Positions 1 through 9,770 of a DNA stretch of 64,000 bases are shown here, piece by piece (the stretch's first letter is position 1; each line of letters opens with the position of its first letter). Source of the DNA: Bacteroidota bacterium. Lineage in GTDB: Bacteria; Bacteroidota; Bacteroidia; AKYH767-A; OLB10. The DNA is taken from the NCBI GenBank assembly GCA_016717725.1, contig JADKFA010000046.1, forward strand, positions 1-64,000, given 5' to 3'. A program made the position numbers and the translations under genes. The notes under the pieces were generated by a model that saw only the letters and a list, made by a program, of their open reading frames with translations, had not been told where the DNA came from and did no database searches.

Positions 1-1844
1 TCTAATTTATTGATCGTATGAATATGTTTTACTTTTCCTGACTTTGTAATAATTCTAAAATAAGCATCGAATGTTTCTTTTCTGTTGGGAAGTAATTTCC
101 AAAGATTATTAAAATAATCGCGATCACTAGGATGCACCATCTCTTCAAATTTAGAAGCATCAGGTATCGAATCCTCTTCGTCCCACTCATAAATTTGATA
201 AGCTGACTTCGAATAAAAAACTTTATTCGTCACCAAATCTATTTCAAAATTCCCCATCTTAGCCAATTCCTGCGCTTCATTTAACCGAACTTCATTTAAT
301 TTCAGCTTCTCTTCGATCACCATTCGCTCAGAAATGTCAACATAAGAACCGACAATCGTAACAGCACCAGTTAAAGCAGCCTTAGAAAATTTGTTAAACA
401 CTTCAATATGCTTCAATTTACCAGATGCACTAATTAATCTAAATGTATAAGACCAAGGATCCGACCCAACCACCAAACTTTTATTTAACGCATCAATTTT
501 ATTCCTGTCCTCTGGATGTAAATGTTGATTAAACAAATCCCAAGTAGGTTTAATATTTCTGTCTACTTCATAAATTAAATACATTCCTTTGGACCAAAAA
601 ATTTCCTGCGTCTCTAAGTTATATTCAAAACTACCTGTTTTTGAAAGTTCTTGTGCTTCATTCAAGCGTATTTCATTCAAAACAATTTCCTCCTGAGCAA
701 GAACTTGATCAGTAATATCAATGAGTGATCCAAAAATCGCCTTTACATTTCCATTTGAATCATGAATTGCTTTATTGAAACACTTAACATGTTTAATCAA
801 ATGATTTACTACCAAACGAAATTCACAGAGACCTTCATTTCCCTTTACTACTACCGATTTTAAGTGTTCCTTGACAACGTATTGATCTTCGGGATGGGTA
901 ATGTTCAATAAAGATTCAAAATTTAGAGGGTCGTCGCTTTTAGCTATGCCACAAATTGCATACATACCTATTGACCAACTCATGCTATAATCTTTCAAAT
1001 GCAAATACCAGCTTCCCGACTTTGTCAATTGCTGAGCTTTATTTAACTGCCTTTCGCTCTCTCTCAATTGATCTTCACTTTTCTTTCTATCTGTTATATC
1101 AGTTGAAATACCGAGTACATTGACAGAACCATCTTCTTCAACAATAGGTACTTTTACTGTATCGAACCAAAATACGGTTCCATCCTTCTTCGTAAAAGTT
1201 TCCTCCACTCGCTTCAACTTTCGAGTTTTAATTACTTCCGCATCAACCTGCAAATATCGTGATGCTTCATTCGGATCAGAATGTATTTCTGCGTTATTCT
1301 TATTAATTAAATCTTCTGGTGTGGTGTCATATAAATTCGCAACAGCTTTATTTACTAGAATGAATTTCCCTTCGGAATCTTTAATAAAAATAGAATTCGG
1401 ACTTTCATTTATAATAGCATCCGTTACTCGCTTATTCTCTTCTAACTGTCGTCGGATATTTTGACGCGCTGTAATTTCAATCCCGTGACCAATAAAATAT
1501 AATATCTCTTTTGTTTCCTCACTAAAAACAGGTGAGACTCTCCTCAAATAATACTTTTCTTTCCCTTCACTATCTAAAAGGCTTTCTTCCCAGGCTACTT
1601 CACCTTTTGAAATGAGTGCAGCCTCTAATTTTCTTTGGCGATTGAAGCCAATTGATTCGTCTAGGCCTCTGTAATTACAATACTCAATATCCGTTTTGCC
1701 GATGATCCATTCGCGCAAATCTGCTCTTTTCATTGCGTATGGATTTATGTATAAATACCTGAAATCCTTATCTAAAATAGCAATATCTCCATGTAAGTTT
1801 TCCAACACAGATTTGTAGAACAAAGGATTTATTTTATTTTTCAT
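1..1844 (-). CDS. Multi-PAS sensor protein, partial (C-terminal part beyond window start)
   Basis: The minus-strand frame is open from the ATG at 1844 to the window edge, giving 614 codons without a stop. The translation is a string of about five PAS/PAC modules: residues ~1-125, ~135-250 (IKDSEGKFILVNKAVANLY), ~260-380, ~385-500, and a fifth cut by the edge. The later modules are linked by near-identical coils (NEIRLNEAQELSKTG, NEVRLNEAQELAKMG), which suggests internal duplication. No membrane segment is visible, so it is probably cytosolic. Proteins of this build usually end in a histidine kinase domain, but that part lies outside the window and is not seen. The gene starts 15 bases after the stop of the sigma-54 response regulator and is on the same strand, so the two probably form a two-component pair. 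Confidence 0.85.
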   Translation of the reverse strand, partial: MKNKINPLFYKSVLENLHGDIAILDKDFRYLYINPYAMKRADLREWIIGKTDIEYCNYRGLDESIGFNRQRKLEAALISKGEVAWEESLLDSEGKEKYYLRRVSPVFSEETKEILYFIGHGIEITARQNIRRQLEENKRVTDAIINESPNSIFIKDSEGKFILVNKAVANLYDTTPEDLINKNNAEIHSDPNEASRYLQVDAEVIKTRKLKRVEETFTKKDGTVFWFDTVKVPIVEEDGSVNVLGISTDITDRKKSEDQLRESERQLNKAQQLTKSGSWYLHLKDYSMSWSIGMYAICGIAKSDDPLNFESLLNITHPEDQYVVKEHLKSVVVKGNEGLCEFRLVVNHLIKHVKCFNKAIHDSNGNVKAIFGSLIDITDQVLAQEEIVLNEIRLNEAQELSKTGSFEYNLETQEIFWSKGMYLIYEVDRNIKPTWDLFNQHLHPEDRNKIDALNKSLVVGSDPWSYTFRLISASGKLKHIEVFNKFSKAALTGAVTIVGSYVDISERMVIEEKLKLNEVRLNEAQELAKMGNFEIDLVTNKVFYSKSAYQIYEWDEEDSIPDASKFEEMVHPSDRDYFNNLWKLLPNRKETFDAYFRIITKSGKVKHIHTINKL

Positions 1845-1859
1845 ATAAAATATTATTTT

Positions 1860-3230
1860 TTACAATTTCCCTTCTTTTAATAACCGATAAATAGTAGATT
1901 TTCCAATATCTAATTTCTTAGCCGTCTCTATCACGTTATTATCATAGCGATCCAAATAATATCTAATAATTTTACAATTAAATTCATCCAATGTACAATC
2001 TTGATCTAACAAATCAACGGGAGTTCGAGTGGCGGTAAAAGAAATATCATCAACATCGATTTGATCATTGATAGTCATTACTGCAGCCAATTCAACTACT
2101 GCCTTTAGCTCTCTTACATTTCCAGGGTATTGATAAGACAGCAACTTTTCCTTCGCGGCAACACTAAAAGACTTTCTAGATAATTTATTCAACGAACAAA
2201 AAGAATCAAGAAATTGTTTTGCTAAAAGTAAGATATCATTTCCTCTATCTTTTAATGGTGGCAAATGTATAGGTAATCCCAACAGACGATAAAATAAATC
2301 TTCACGAAACAGTCCCAAGCGAACTTCCTCCGATAAATTTTTATGCGTGGCAGTGATAATGCGAACATCAATTGGAATAATTTGATTGCTTCCTACCCTT
2401 GTAATTTCTCGTTCTTGCAATACACGAAGCAATTTAACTTGAATTGAAAAATCCAAATCGGCAATTTCATCTAGAAATAAAGTACCACCATTTGCCTCTT
2501 CAAACTTCCCAATTCGTGTATTAATCGCTCCTGTAAAAGATCCTTTCTCATGACCAAAAAGTTCACTTTCCATTAAATCGCGAGGTATCGCTGTAGCATT
2601 GACGGCAACAAATGGCTTATTCGCTCGGGAGGAATTAAGATGAATAGCTCTTGCTACCAACTCTTTTCCTGTTCCTGTTTCTCCAGTAAGAGAAACATTG
2701 ATTGTTGTTGTTGTCGCTTTTGAAATTAAATTAAAAACATGATTCATTTGCTCGCTGTTTCCAACAATCATATTTCGAAGATCACTCTTATCTCCAATCT
2801 GCGATCGCAAATGCTTAACTTCCTCTTCTAAAGAAACTTTATTTCGAATATGATTTACAGCATTCCAAAGTCGTTCCTTTGTTTCTTCATTTTTAACAAT
2901 ATAATCATAAACACCAACCCGCATCATGGTTAATGCAGTATTAATATCTTCTTGTCCAGAAACAATTACAATTTCCGCATCGGGAACTTTGGACTTTATT
3001 ATTTTCAATAATTTGTCTCCCTTAATATCAGGCAACGAATAATCCAAGGTAATAATGTGAGGATTTTCGTCAAGTGCATTCAACAGATCACTTCCTGACT
3101 CGAACCGTTTCACTTTATTTTCTGGATTCAACTGTAAATGATGAACCAAAAGCTCTCCATACCATAAATCATCTTCCACCACAAAAATAGTAAGTGGTTT
3201 TTCCGACGCATTCAACTTCATTGTATTCAT
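1860..3230 (-). CDS. Sigma-54-dependent response regulator (NtrC family)
   Basis: The 456-residue protein has the classic three-part order. The receiver domain is at ~13-125, with acidic pocket E19/D20/D21, phosphoacceptor D63 and K113. The AAA+ domain is at ~150-385, with Walker A GETGTGKE at 183-190, the sigma-54 contact loop as GSFTGA at 230-235 (Ser for the usual Ala) and Walker B LFLDE at 251-255. A Fis-type helix-turn-helix lies at ~425-456. By family, phosphorylation drives oligomerisation and ATP-dependent opening of sigma-54 promoters. ATG codons at 3230 and 3221 are both possible starts. The PAS sensor gene follows after 15 bases and is the likely partner. The regulated genes cannot be told from the sequence. 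Confidence 0.95.
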   Translation of the reverse strand: MNTMKLNASEKPLTIFVVEDDLWYGELLVHHLQLNPENKVKRFESGSDLLNALDENPHIITLDYSLPDIKGDKLLKIIKSKVPDAEIVIVSGQEDINTALTMMRVGVYDYIVKNEETKERLWNAVNHIRNKVSLEEEVKHLRSQIGDKSDLRNMIVGNSEQMNHVFNLISKATTTTINVSLTGETGTGKELVARAIHLNSSRANKPFVAVNATAIPRDLMESELFGHEKGSFTGAINTRIGKFEEANGGTLFLDEIADLDFSIQVKLLRVLQEREITRVGSNQIIPIDVRIITATHKNLSEEVRLGLFREDLFYRLLGLPIHLPPLKDRGNDILLLAKQFLDSFCSLNKLSRKSFSVAAKEKLLSYQYPGNVRELKAVVELAAVMTINDQIDVDDISFTATRTPVDLLDQDCTLDEFNCKIIRYYLDRYDNNVIETAKKLDIGKSTIYRLLKEGKL

Positions 3231-3295
3231 AATTGTTCAAAGATAAAAAAGTATAGAGATACCGAGGGCAAAAGCTGAATTCCATTCAATTAATA

Positions 3296-3303
3296 TAACT
3301 TTG
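3296..3303 (+). promoter_or_regulatory. -7 box (TAACTTTG) for the MFS gene
   Basis: TAACTTTG matches the Bacteroidota -7 consensus TAnnTTTG exactly. Only four bases separate it from the ATG at 3308, so transcription is predicted to begin at or next to the start codon. No clear -33 TTG is seen. Confidence 0.55.
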
Positions 3304-3307
3304 CCAG

Positions 3308-4531
3308 ATGCAGAAAAAACACGATCCTTTTGAGGCTCTTCGATATAGGGACTTTCGATTTTTTCTGAGCGGTAAACTTTTATTGACCATTGCCTTGCAG
3401 ATGCAAGCCATTGTTGCTAGTTGGATGATTTATGATCAAACCAAAGACCCTTTTGCCCTGGGATTGATCGGATTGACGGAAGCCATTCCCGCTCTATCAT
3501 TGGCCTTACCAGGAGGTTTTCTTGCTGATCGCTATAATCGCAAAAAATTGATGTTGGTCTCTGTTTTTTTGATGTTATTAGCCTCTATCGGGTTAGTATA
3601 TTACACGGCATCCGATTTTCAAACTATTGGCACATGGCCAGCTTATATAGTAATATTCTTTATTGGTCTCGCTCGGGGATTTTTCAATCCTGCACAATCC
3701 GCCTTTTGGGCGCAGTTATTACCCAATGATAAATATATTAACGCATCTGTATGGAATAGCAGTTTATGGCAGGTGGGCGCAGTGACTGGTCCTGCGTTAG
3801 GAGGACTAGCCTACGCATGGTACGGACCTACATTCACAAGTGCTACCGTTTGTGTTTTAATGGTCGTTGTTTTTTTAAGTTATCTATTTATTCGTCATCA
3901 ACCGATGCCGATCAACGATCGATCGGAATCGATGCGAACTTCATTAAAAACGGGCATTCAATTTTTCTTTAAACAACAACTTTTATTGTCGGCGGTAAGT
4001 TTAGATTTATTCGCTGTATTATTTGGTGGTGCCGTTGCATTATTACCAGCGTTTGCAGATCAAATTTTGCATACTGGACCTGAAGGACTTGGATTTTTAC
4101 GGTCAGCGCCCGCTATTGGAGCTGTAATTATGGCTGCGAAAATGGCATTTCGACCACCTTCAAAAGGGGCAGGAAAACTAATGTTATGGTGTGTGGCTGG
4201 ATTCGGCTTATGTATGATTGCATTTGCTTTATCGCACAGTTTCCTATTCTCCATGTTTGTATTAATCATAAGTGGCATGCTCGACAATGTAAGTGTAGTT
4301 ATTCGCTCTACTATCTTACAAACTTATACACCCAATGAAATGAGGGGACGGGTATCCGCTGTAAACAGCATTTTTGTTGGATCCTCGAATGAAATTGGTG
4401 CTTTCGAATCGGGATTAGCTGCGAAATTTTTAGGATTGGTAAATTCGGTGGTACTTGGAGGATGTTTAACCTTAGGGGTGGTAGGTATCACGTGGAAAAA
4501 AGCAACAAAACTGAGAGATTTAGATTTATAA
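3308..4531 (+). CDS. MFS transporter, enterobactin-exporter-like (MFS_3) family
   Basis: This 407-residue polytopic protein has about 11-12 hydrophobic segments. The N-terminal stretch (DPFEALRYRDFRFFLSGKL) and the motif A loop after helix 2, GGFLADRYNRKKLML, fit the MFS_3/EntS-like exporter group. A second motif A-like loop before the last helices (NEMRGRVSAVNSIFVGSSNE) is also typical. By family it is a proton-coupled exporter of the inner membrane; the substrate cannot be predicted. It is divergent from the sigma-54 regulator and convergent with the next gene, whose stop lies only 5 bases away. A -7 box sits just before the ATG. Confidence 0.9.
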   Translation: MQKKHDPFEALRYRDFRFFLSGKLLLTIALQMQAIVASWMIYDQTKDPFALGLIGLTEAIPALSLALPGGFLADRYNRKKLMLVSVFLMLLASIGLVYYTASDFQTIGTWPAYIVIFFIGLARGFFNPAQSAFWAQLLPNDKYINASVWNSSLWQVGAVTGPALGGLAYAWYGPTFTSATVCVLMVVVFLSYLFIRHQPMPINDRSESMRTSLKTGIQFFFKQQLLLSAVSLDLFAVLFGGAVALLPAFADQILHTGPEGLGFLRSAPAIGAVIMAAKMAFRPPSKGAGKLMLWCVAGFGLCMIAFALSHSFLFSMFVLIISGMLDNVSVVIRSTILQTYTPNEMRGRVSAVNSIFVGSSNEIGAFESGLAAKFLGLVNSVVLGGCLTLGVVGITWKKATKLRDLDL

Positions 4532-4536
4532 AATTG

Positions 4537-5040
4537 TTATTTCTTCACTTCAACATTTTTAAAAAGATTCCAACCATCATCCATATCACATGAACGATCA
4601 AACAAGGATATCCATGTCATAAACAAAGGTTGAAACTCTTCAATTTCATTTCTTAGCACTTCTAAATAAGAAGGATCTGCTAAATTCAATAAACTCAACC
4701 CTGCCTCCTGCGCTAACAAATTTTGCACTGCAACTTTTACTAATACCGCATTTTCCATTTTAGCAGAAAAATAATTTGCATCCTCTGCAGCCACTATTCC
4801 ATTCCGCAGTTTTCTAACATTTGAAAACATTACTTCCTTATAATGTGATGAGATATCATCTGTATTCGAAAACGTTTCAACAATAGCATTTACCACATCA
4901 AAAATTTGATGCGCTTTTATCATCACGGGAAGATTAGAAATTCTTTCGTGCTCTCTTTTGATTTCATTCAATGCTTCACCACTTGCAGTGTCATCATTTA
5001 AAAAATCATCGTCGAATTCGCTGTTTGTATTCCAAAGCAT
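4537..5040 (-). CDS. Conserved-looking hypothetical protein, 167 aa
   Basis: I do not recognise this family. The protein is acidic at its N-terminus (EFDDDFLNDD), has no signal peptide or membrane helix, and looks mostly helical, with conserved-looking stretches such as NLPVMIKAHQIFDVVNAIVE and PLFMTWISLFD. It is probably a small cytosolic protein. An exact -7 box (TAACTTTG) lies at the right distance upstream, and coding-like composition runs to the stop, which supports a real gene. It converges on the MFS gene with almost no gap. Confidence 0.75.
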   Translation of the reverse strand: MLWNTNSEFDDDFLNDDTASGEALNEIKREHERISNLPVMIKAHQIFDVVNAIVETFSNTDDISSHYKEVMFSNVRKLRNGIVAAEDANYFSAKMENAVLVKVAVQNLLAQEAGLSLLNLADPSYLEVLRNEIEEFQPLFMTWISLFDRSCDMDDGWNLFKNVEVKK

Positions 5041-5073
5041 ATACCTAGCATCTTTTAAATATTACTTGAAAAC

Positions 5074-5081
5074 CAAAGTTA
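5074..5081 (-). promoter_or_regulatory. -7 box (TAACTTTG) for the 4537-5040 gene
   Basis: On the minus strand TAACTTTG matches TAnnTTTG, with TTG triplets about 15 and 21 bases further upstream as candidate -33 elements. The predicted start of transcription is near 5069, leaving a leader of about 30 bases. Confidence 0.5.
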
Positions 5082-5566
5082 TGTTCCATAACAATACAAG
5101 TCAAGTGCCCTTTTCAAACAAAAAAACTATTTTACATATTGATCACATCTTCAGCTATAACCTTAAATCTCAAAATCCAAGAAAAATTGGAAATAATACA
5201 AGTTCATCTTATTCCATTAAGGAGACAAAACGGGGACATTCCTCTTCCATTTCTTCTGTAAGAATACACCATCCCAGTCGATTCAGAATCGTATACCTTT
5301 TGTTATCAATTTGGTTTAAATTCCAAGCGTTTCTTTTACAATATGTTAAATGACTGTACGTCCCATGAAGATGGGCAAAATTCTCCCTAATAAAACTTAC
5401 CTTTGCACTTCTTATACCGATGCTACAATCTAAATAGTCCAATAGATTAAAATACTTCTTCGGCCTTAGCCTTCGAAGTACTAAGCAAGTAAATGTAGGT
5501 CGGCATCACACAAAAAAATTATTGGACTAAACTATAAATCCAATTGGCATTAGAATTATTACAAAA
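5082..5566. other. Gene-poor stretch before secA
   Basis: No convincing gene is seen. A minus-strand frame with a TTG start at 5442 (77 codons, ending 5209) reads through without familiar motifs and is probably not coding. A stem-loop at about 5452-5482 (TACTTC/GAAGTA outer arms, GGC/GCC inner arms) resembles the palindromic repeats found elsewhere in this window. The secA promoter should lie in the last 100 bases, but no exact TAnnTTTG was found there. Confidence 0.4.
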
Positions 5567-8500
5567 ATGTTAGATTTTATAAATAAAGTACTTAAAGGCT
5601 TCTTAGGCAGTAAGTCGGATCGTGATTTCAAGGAAACACTTCCTTATGTGGAGAAGGTGAACAGTTCATTTTCAGGCTTAGCTCAGCTAAGTAATGATGA
5701 GCTTCGTGCCAAGACGGAATCCTTCAAGCAACATATTCAAAACCACATATCAGAAATTGGAATTGAATTAACTCAATTGACTGAGAGTGCTGAATCCAAC
5801 TTAGAAATGGATTTACACGAAAAGGAAAAAATATTTACTCGTGTTGACGAATTAAAAAAAGAGCGCAACAAAAGAATCGAAGAAGCATTAATGGAAATTC
5901 ATGCCGATGCTTTTGCCGTGGTAAAAGAAACCGCTCGTCGATTTACAGAGATAGGCGACTTACAAGTTACGGCAACACAACATGACCGAGACATTGCTGT
6001 AAAGCGTTCAGGTGTTGTGATCAATGGCGATCAAGCAACGTATAAAAAATCTTGGCTTGCTGCTGGAATCGAAGTGACATGGGACATGATTCATTATGAT
6101 GTGCAGCTAATTGGTGGTACCGTTTTGCATCAAGGAAAAATTGCAGAGATGGCGACGGGAGAAGGAAAAACATTAGTTGCTACTTTGCCCATCTACCTAA
6201 ATGCATTAGCAGGAAGAGGTGTTCATATTGTAACGGTGAATGATTATCTCGCTAAGCGTGACTCGGAGTGGAACGGACCTATCTTTGAATTTTTAGGATT
6301 GTCGGTAGACTGTATCGACAAACACCAACCCAATTCGCCCGAGCGTCGCAAAGCTTATTTAGCAGATATTACCTATGGTACTAACAACGAATTTGGTTTT
6401 GATTACCTGAGAGATAATATGGCACGAAGTCCGGAAGACATCGTGCAACGTGAACATCATTTTGCAATAGTGGACGAGGTCGATTCTGTGTTAATTGATG
6501 ATGCACGTACACCATTAATTATTTCGGGTCCTACACCTAAAGGGAACGATCAGGAGTTTCATGCTCTCAAACCGAAAGTGGAGATCTTAGTGAATTCACA
6601 AAAAAATTATGTGAATACTTTAATTGCTGAAGCGAAAAAGAATTTTGATAATAAAGAAAAACAAGAAGATGTAGGTATCATGCTTTTACGTGCACATCGC
6701 GGAATGCCTCGTCATCGTGCATTAATTAAATTTTTGAGTGAACCTGGTGTGAAAGCATTGCTTTTAAAAACTGAAAATACATACATGGCCGATCAAGGTC
6801 GACAGATGCGATTAAAGATTGATCCGGAATTATATTTCGTGATTGATGAAAAAAATCACAGCATTGAACTTTCCGAAAAAGGGGTTGACTTGATCAGCAC
6901 GAATTCAAGTGATGCACATTTCTTTGAGATGCCTGATGTAGGATCGATCATGGCCGACTTAGAAAAATCTACGTTGTCTGCTGAAGAAAAAGCACAAAAA
7001 AAGGAAACACTTATGCTCGACTTCTCCATTAAGAGCGAGCGTATTCATACCATCAATCAATTATTGCGTGCATATACACTCTATGAAAAGGATACAGAGT
7101 ATATCATTCAAGAGGGTAAAATTAAAATCGTTGATGAACAAACAGGCCGTGTTTTAGATGGAAGAAGATACAGTGATGGATTACATCAAGCGATTGAAGC
7201 GAAAGAAAATGTAAAGGTAGAAGCTGCGACGCAAACATACGCAACGGTTACCTTACAAAATTATTTCCGAATGTATCACAAGCTTTCTGGAATGACAGGT
7301 ACTGCAGAAACAGAAGCGGGTGAGTTTTGGGAAATCTATAAACTCGACGTAGTAGTTATTCCAACCAACCGAAATATTTCACGTAAGGACGAAGAAGATT
7401 TAGTTTATAAAACAACACGTGAAAAATACAATGCTGTTATTGATGAGATTGTAAAACTAACTGACGCTAAACGTCCAGTTTTAGTAGGAACTACATCGGT
7501 AGAAATTTCGGAATTGTTGAGTCGAATGCTTTCTCAACGTAAGATTGCACACAATGTATTGAATGCAAAAAAGCATCAATCCGAAGCGGAGATTGTAGCA
7601 CAAGCTGGTTTTGCCGGAACAGTAACCATTGCAACCAACATGGCAGGTCGTGGTACGGATATTAAATTAGGACCAGGAGTAAAAGAGGCAGGTGGATTAG
7701 CCATCATTGGTACGGAGCGACATGAATCGCGACGTGTAGATAGACAGTTACGTGGTCGTGCTGGTCGACAAGGTGATCCAGGATCATCACAGTTTTTCGT
7801 TTCGTTAGAAGATAGTTTAATGCGTTTATTTGGATCGGAGCGTATAGCAGGACTCATGGATCGCATGGGATTGAAAGAAGGAGAAGTGATTCAGCACAGT
7901 ATGATTTCGAAGAGCATAGAACGTGCTCAACGCAAAGTAGAAGAAAATCATTTTGGAACACGTAAACGTTTGTTAGAGTACGATGACGTGATGAATGCAC
8001 AACGTGAAGTGATTTACAAAAAACGTCGTCATGCATTGTATGGAGAACGTTTAGCTCTCGATTTACAAAACATGTTATTCGATTTAAATGAGAACATGGT
8101 TATAGCACATCAAGAAGATCGTGATTTTACTGGATTCAATTTTGAGTTGATGCGAAATTTCGCTGTAGAAAGTCCAGTGGATGAACAAGAATTCATGGGA
8201 GGAAAAGCAGAAGATGTAGCTGATAAAATTTACCATTCACTAGATCATCATTACCGCACGAAGTCTTCCGCTATTTCAGAGCGTGCTTATCCAATTATTA
8301 AGCAAGTATACGAGCAACAAGGACAGCAGTTTGAAAATATTGTTGTTCCCTTTAGTGATGGTATTCGTACAGTTCAAGTATTAGCGAATTTGAAAAAATC
8401 GTATGAATCGCAAGGAAGTGAAATGATTCGTGCCTTTGAAAGAAGCATTGCATTAAGTTTCATTGACGATTCATGGAAAGAGCATTTGCGTGAGATGGAT

Positions 8501-8905
8501 GATTTGAAGCAGAGTGTACAAAACGCCGTTTATGAGCAGAAAGATCCTTTGTTGATTTACAAATTCGAATCCTTTGAATTATTTAAGAAGATGTTGGATA
8601 CGGTGAACCGTGATACCATGTCATTCTTGTTCAAAGGAAAAGTGGCTATTGATGAACCACAGCAAGTGAAACAAGCACCGCAACCGCAACGAAGCGACAT
8701 GAGCAAGTTGAAAGCGACTCATGATGAGTTTCAACAAAATGTTTCTAGCAGTGCAGGACAAGGAAATACACCACCGCAAGGACCTCCTCCACCCGTGAAG
8801 CATGAACCCGTTCGTGTAGAGAAGCAAGTGGGAAGAAACGAACCGTGTCCGTGTGGATCGGGGAAGAAGTATAAGAGTTGCCATGGGGCGATGGTGGAAG
8901 GGTAG
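5567..8905 (+). CDS. secA: Preprotein translocase ATPase SecA
   Basis: SecA drives post-translational export through SecYEG by ATP hydrolysis at the inner membrane. At 1112 residues it has the extended size seen in Bacteroidota. Visible landmarks are Walker A ATGEGKTL near residue 196, the DEVDSVLIDDARTPLI segment (Walker B region) near 302, NMAGRGTDIKLG and RGRAGRQGDPGSSQF of the second motor domain, and the helical scaffold region near 870-1030. The C-terminal zinc/SecB-binding motif CPCGSGKKYKSCH starts near 1093. A charged insertion (residues ~330-450) interrupts the first half. The gene stands alone, and its TAG stop is embedded in a heptamer repeat that follows directly. Confidence 0.98.
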   Translation: MLDFINKVLKGFLGSKSDRDFKETLPYVEKVNSSFSGLAQLSNDELRAKTESFKQHIQNHISEIGIELTQLTESAESNLEMDLHEKEKIFTRVDELKKERNKRIEEALMEIHADAFAVVKETARRFTEIGDLQVTATQHDRDIAVKRSGVVINGDQATYKKSWLAAGIEVTWDMIHYDVQLIGGTVLHQGKIAEMATGEGKTLVATLPIYLNALAGRGVHIVTVNDYLAKRDSEWNGPIFEFLGLSVDCIDKHQPNSPERRKAYLADITYGTNNEFGFDYLRDNMARSPEDIVQREHHFAIVDEVDSVLIDDARTPLIISGPTPKGNDQEFHALKPKVEILVNSQKNYVNTLIAEAKKNFDNKEKQEDVGIMLLRAHRGMPRHRALIKFLSEPGVKALLLKTENTYMADQGRQMRLKIDPELYFVIDEKNHSIELSEKGVDLISTNSSDAHFFEMPDVGSIMADLEKSTLSAEEKAQKKETLMLDFSIKSERIHTINQLLRAYTLYEKDTEYIIQEGKIKIVDEQTGRVLDGRRYSDGLHQAIEAKENVKVEAATQTYATVTLQNYFRMYHKLSGMTGTAETEAGEFWEIYKLDVVVIPTNRNISRKDEEDLVYKTTREKYNAVIDEIVKLTDAKRPVLVGTTSVEISELLSRMLSQRKIAHNVLNAKKHQSEAEIVAQAGFAGTVTIATNMAGRGTDIKLGPGVKEAGGLAIIGTERHESRRVDRQLRGRAGRQGDPGSSQFFVSLEDSLMRLFGSERIAGLMDRMGLKEGEVIQHSMISKSIERAQRKVEENHFGTRKRLLEYDDVMNAQREVIYKKRRHALYGERLALDLQNMLFDLNENMVIAHQEDRDFTGFNFELMRNFAVESPVDEQEFMGGKAEDVADKIYHSLDHHYRTKSSAISERAYPIIKQVYEQQGQQFENIVVPFSDGIRTVQVLANLKKSYESQGSEMIRAFERSIALSFIDDSWKEHLREMDDLKQSVQNAVYEQKDPLLIYKFESFELFKKMLDTVNRDTMSFLFKGKVAIDEPQQVKQAPQPQRSDMSKLKATHDEFQQNVSSSAGQGNTPPQGPPPPVKHEPVRVEKQVGRNEPCPCGSGKKYKSCHGAMVEG

Positions 8906-8958
8906 ATGTTAGATGTTAGATGTTAGATGTTAGATGTTAGATGTTAGATGTTAGATGT
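8903..8958. repeat. Eight tandem copies of the heptamer TAGATGT
   Basis: Exactly eight perfect copies of TAGATGT run from 8903, the first copy supplying the secA stop codon TAG. Shorter, imperfect versions of the same unit occur near 31388-31412, 54076-54105 and 55882-55925. All are intergenic, so this is a dispersed low-complexity repeat family of the genome. Confidence 0.95.
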
Positions 8959-8961
8959 TGG

Positions 8962-8977
8962 TCGCGAGGCTTCGCGA
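8962..8977. repeat. 16-bp palindrome TCGCGAGGCTTCGCGA
   Basis: This inverted repeat follows the heptamer array directly. The same unit, in either orientation, recurs at 55894-55909 (one mismatch, again inside heptamer-type repeat) and 62716-62731 (inside a different repeat). Confidence 0.85.
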
Positions 8978-9082
8978 TTGGAAGGTTGTAGTTGATAGAA
9001 AATTATTAATCTAATATTGATTTTCAACATTGGTCGAATAGCTTTGCGATAAGTTGCTAGGCGCATCAAGGAAGAACAGGCA

Positions 9083-9736
9083 TTGAATTATAGACTTACT
9101 CCAATAAATATCATTTGTGGACTATTAATTATAGTTTCAATTTATGGTGCAATTTTTCCAGGACCAATGGGGTTCGGTTTTTTTGGCTTTTTTTTTCTTC
9201 TTCCGATTTCTTTAATCGGACTTTTACTTGATTTTTTTGGACAAAAGACAATCATAATTTATTCCAGATTATTTCTACTTGAGATAGGAGTAGTTTTGCT
9301 AATATCATTTGGTTTTGCATGGCAAGAGAGGACAAAGATTTTTATAATTCCCGACCAACGAAACTTTGAATTTATTGTTACTATTTACAATTTCGAAGAC
9401 GCTGATAAACTTCCTGTTGAACTATTCACTTGGACATACGAAATAGAAATTCCAGAAAACGGGATTCTTCTTACTTCAAGTAAAATAAATTCGGATTTAC
9501 CCAATACAAAAGTCTTTACAAAATCAAGGATTAGTTTACAGGATAGTAACGACAAGGTTGATTTATGTTTTGGGAATGCAAGTACTTCAAAAATCCAAGT
9601 TGGCTCAAAAATTTATGATTATCAAGCTTGGAAAATTGATAAAGGTGGAACTATTGGATATTCTACGAACGACATCGAAAAATTAGAAGAAGAATTAAGA
9701 AACTATTTAAGAAATAAAAATTCAAGCCGTAAATAA
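9083..9736 (+). CDS. Hypothetical membrane protein, 217 aa
   Basis: The family is not recognised. The first ~95 residues hold three hydrophobic helices (for example NIICGLLIIVSIYGAIF and FGFFFLLPISLIGLLLDFFG). The remaining ~120 residues form a soluble, probably beta-rich domain with no cysteine cluster or catalytic motif I can name. No ATG lies in frame; the TTG at 9083 is the most upstream reasonable start after the in-frame stop, and GTT or ATC codons precede it. Base composition is AT-rich, and the gene sits between repeat-rich segments, so it may be accessory. It is likely real because the frame is long and the helices are well formed. Confidence 0.6.
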   Translation: MNYRLTPINIICGLLIIVSIYGAIFPGPMGFGFFGFFFLLPISLIGLLLDFFGQKTIIIYSRLFLLEIGVVLLISFGFAWQERTKIFIIPDQRNFEFIVTIYNFEDADKLPVELFTWTYEIEIPENGILLTSSKINSDLPNTKVFTKSRISLQDSNDKVDLCFGNASTSKIQVGSKIYDYQAWKIDKGGTIGYSTNDIEKLEEELRNYLRNKNSSRK

Positions 9737-9770
9737 AGTTTAATGACTTAAAGTCTAGAAAATTTTATTT

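Noticed and set aside
5209..5442. 77-codon minus-strand frame upstream of secA
   Set aside because: TTG start, no family resemblance, and the open frame extends upstream into a palindromic repeat.
8903..8958. CRISPR-like array
   Set aside because: Seven-base units without spacers; a simple tandem repeat, with no cas genes in the window.
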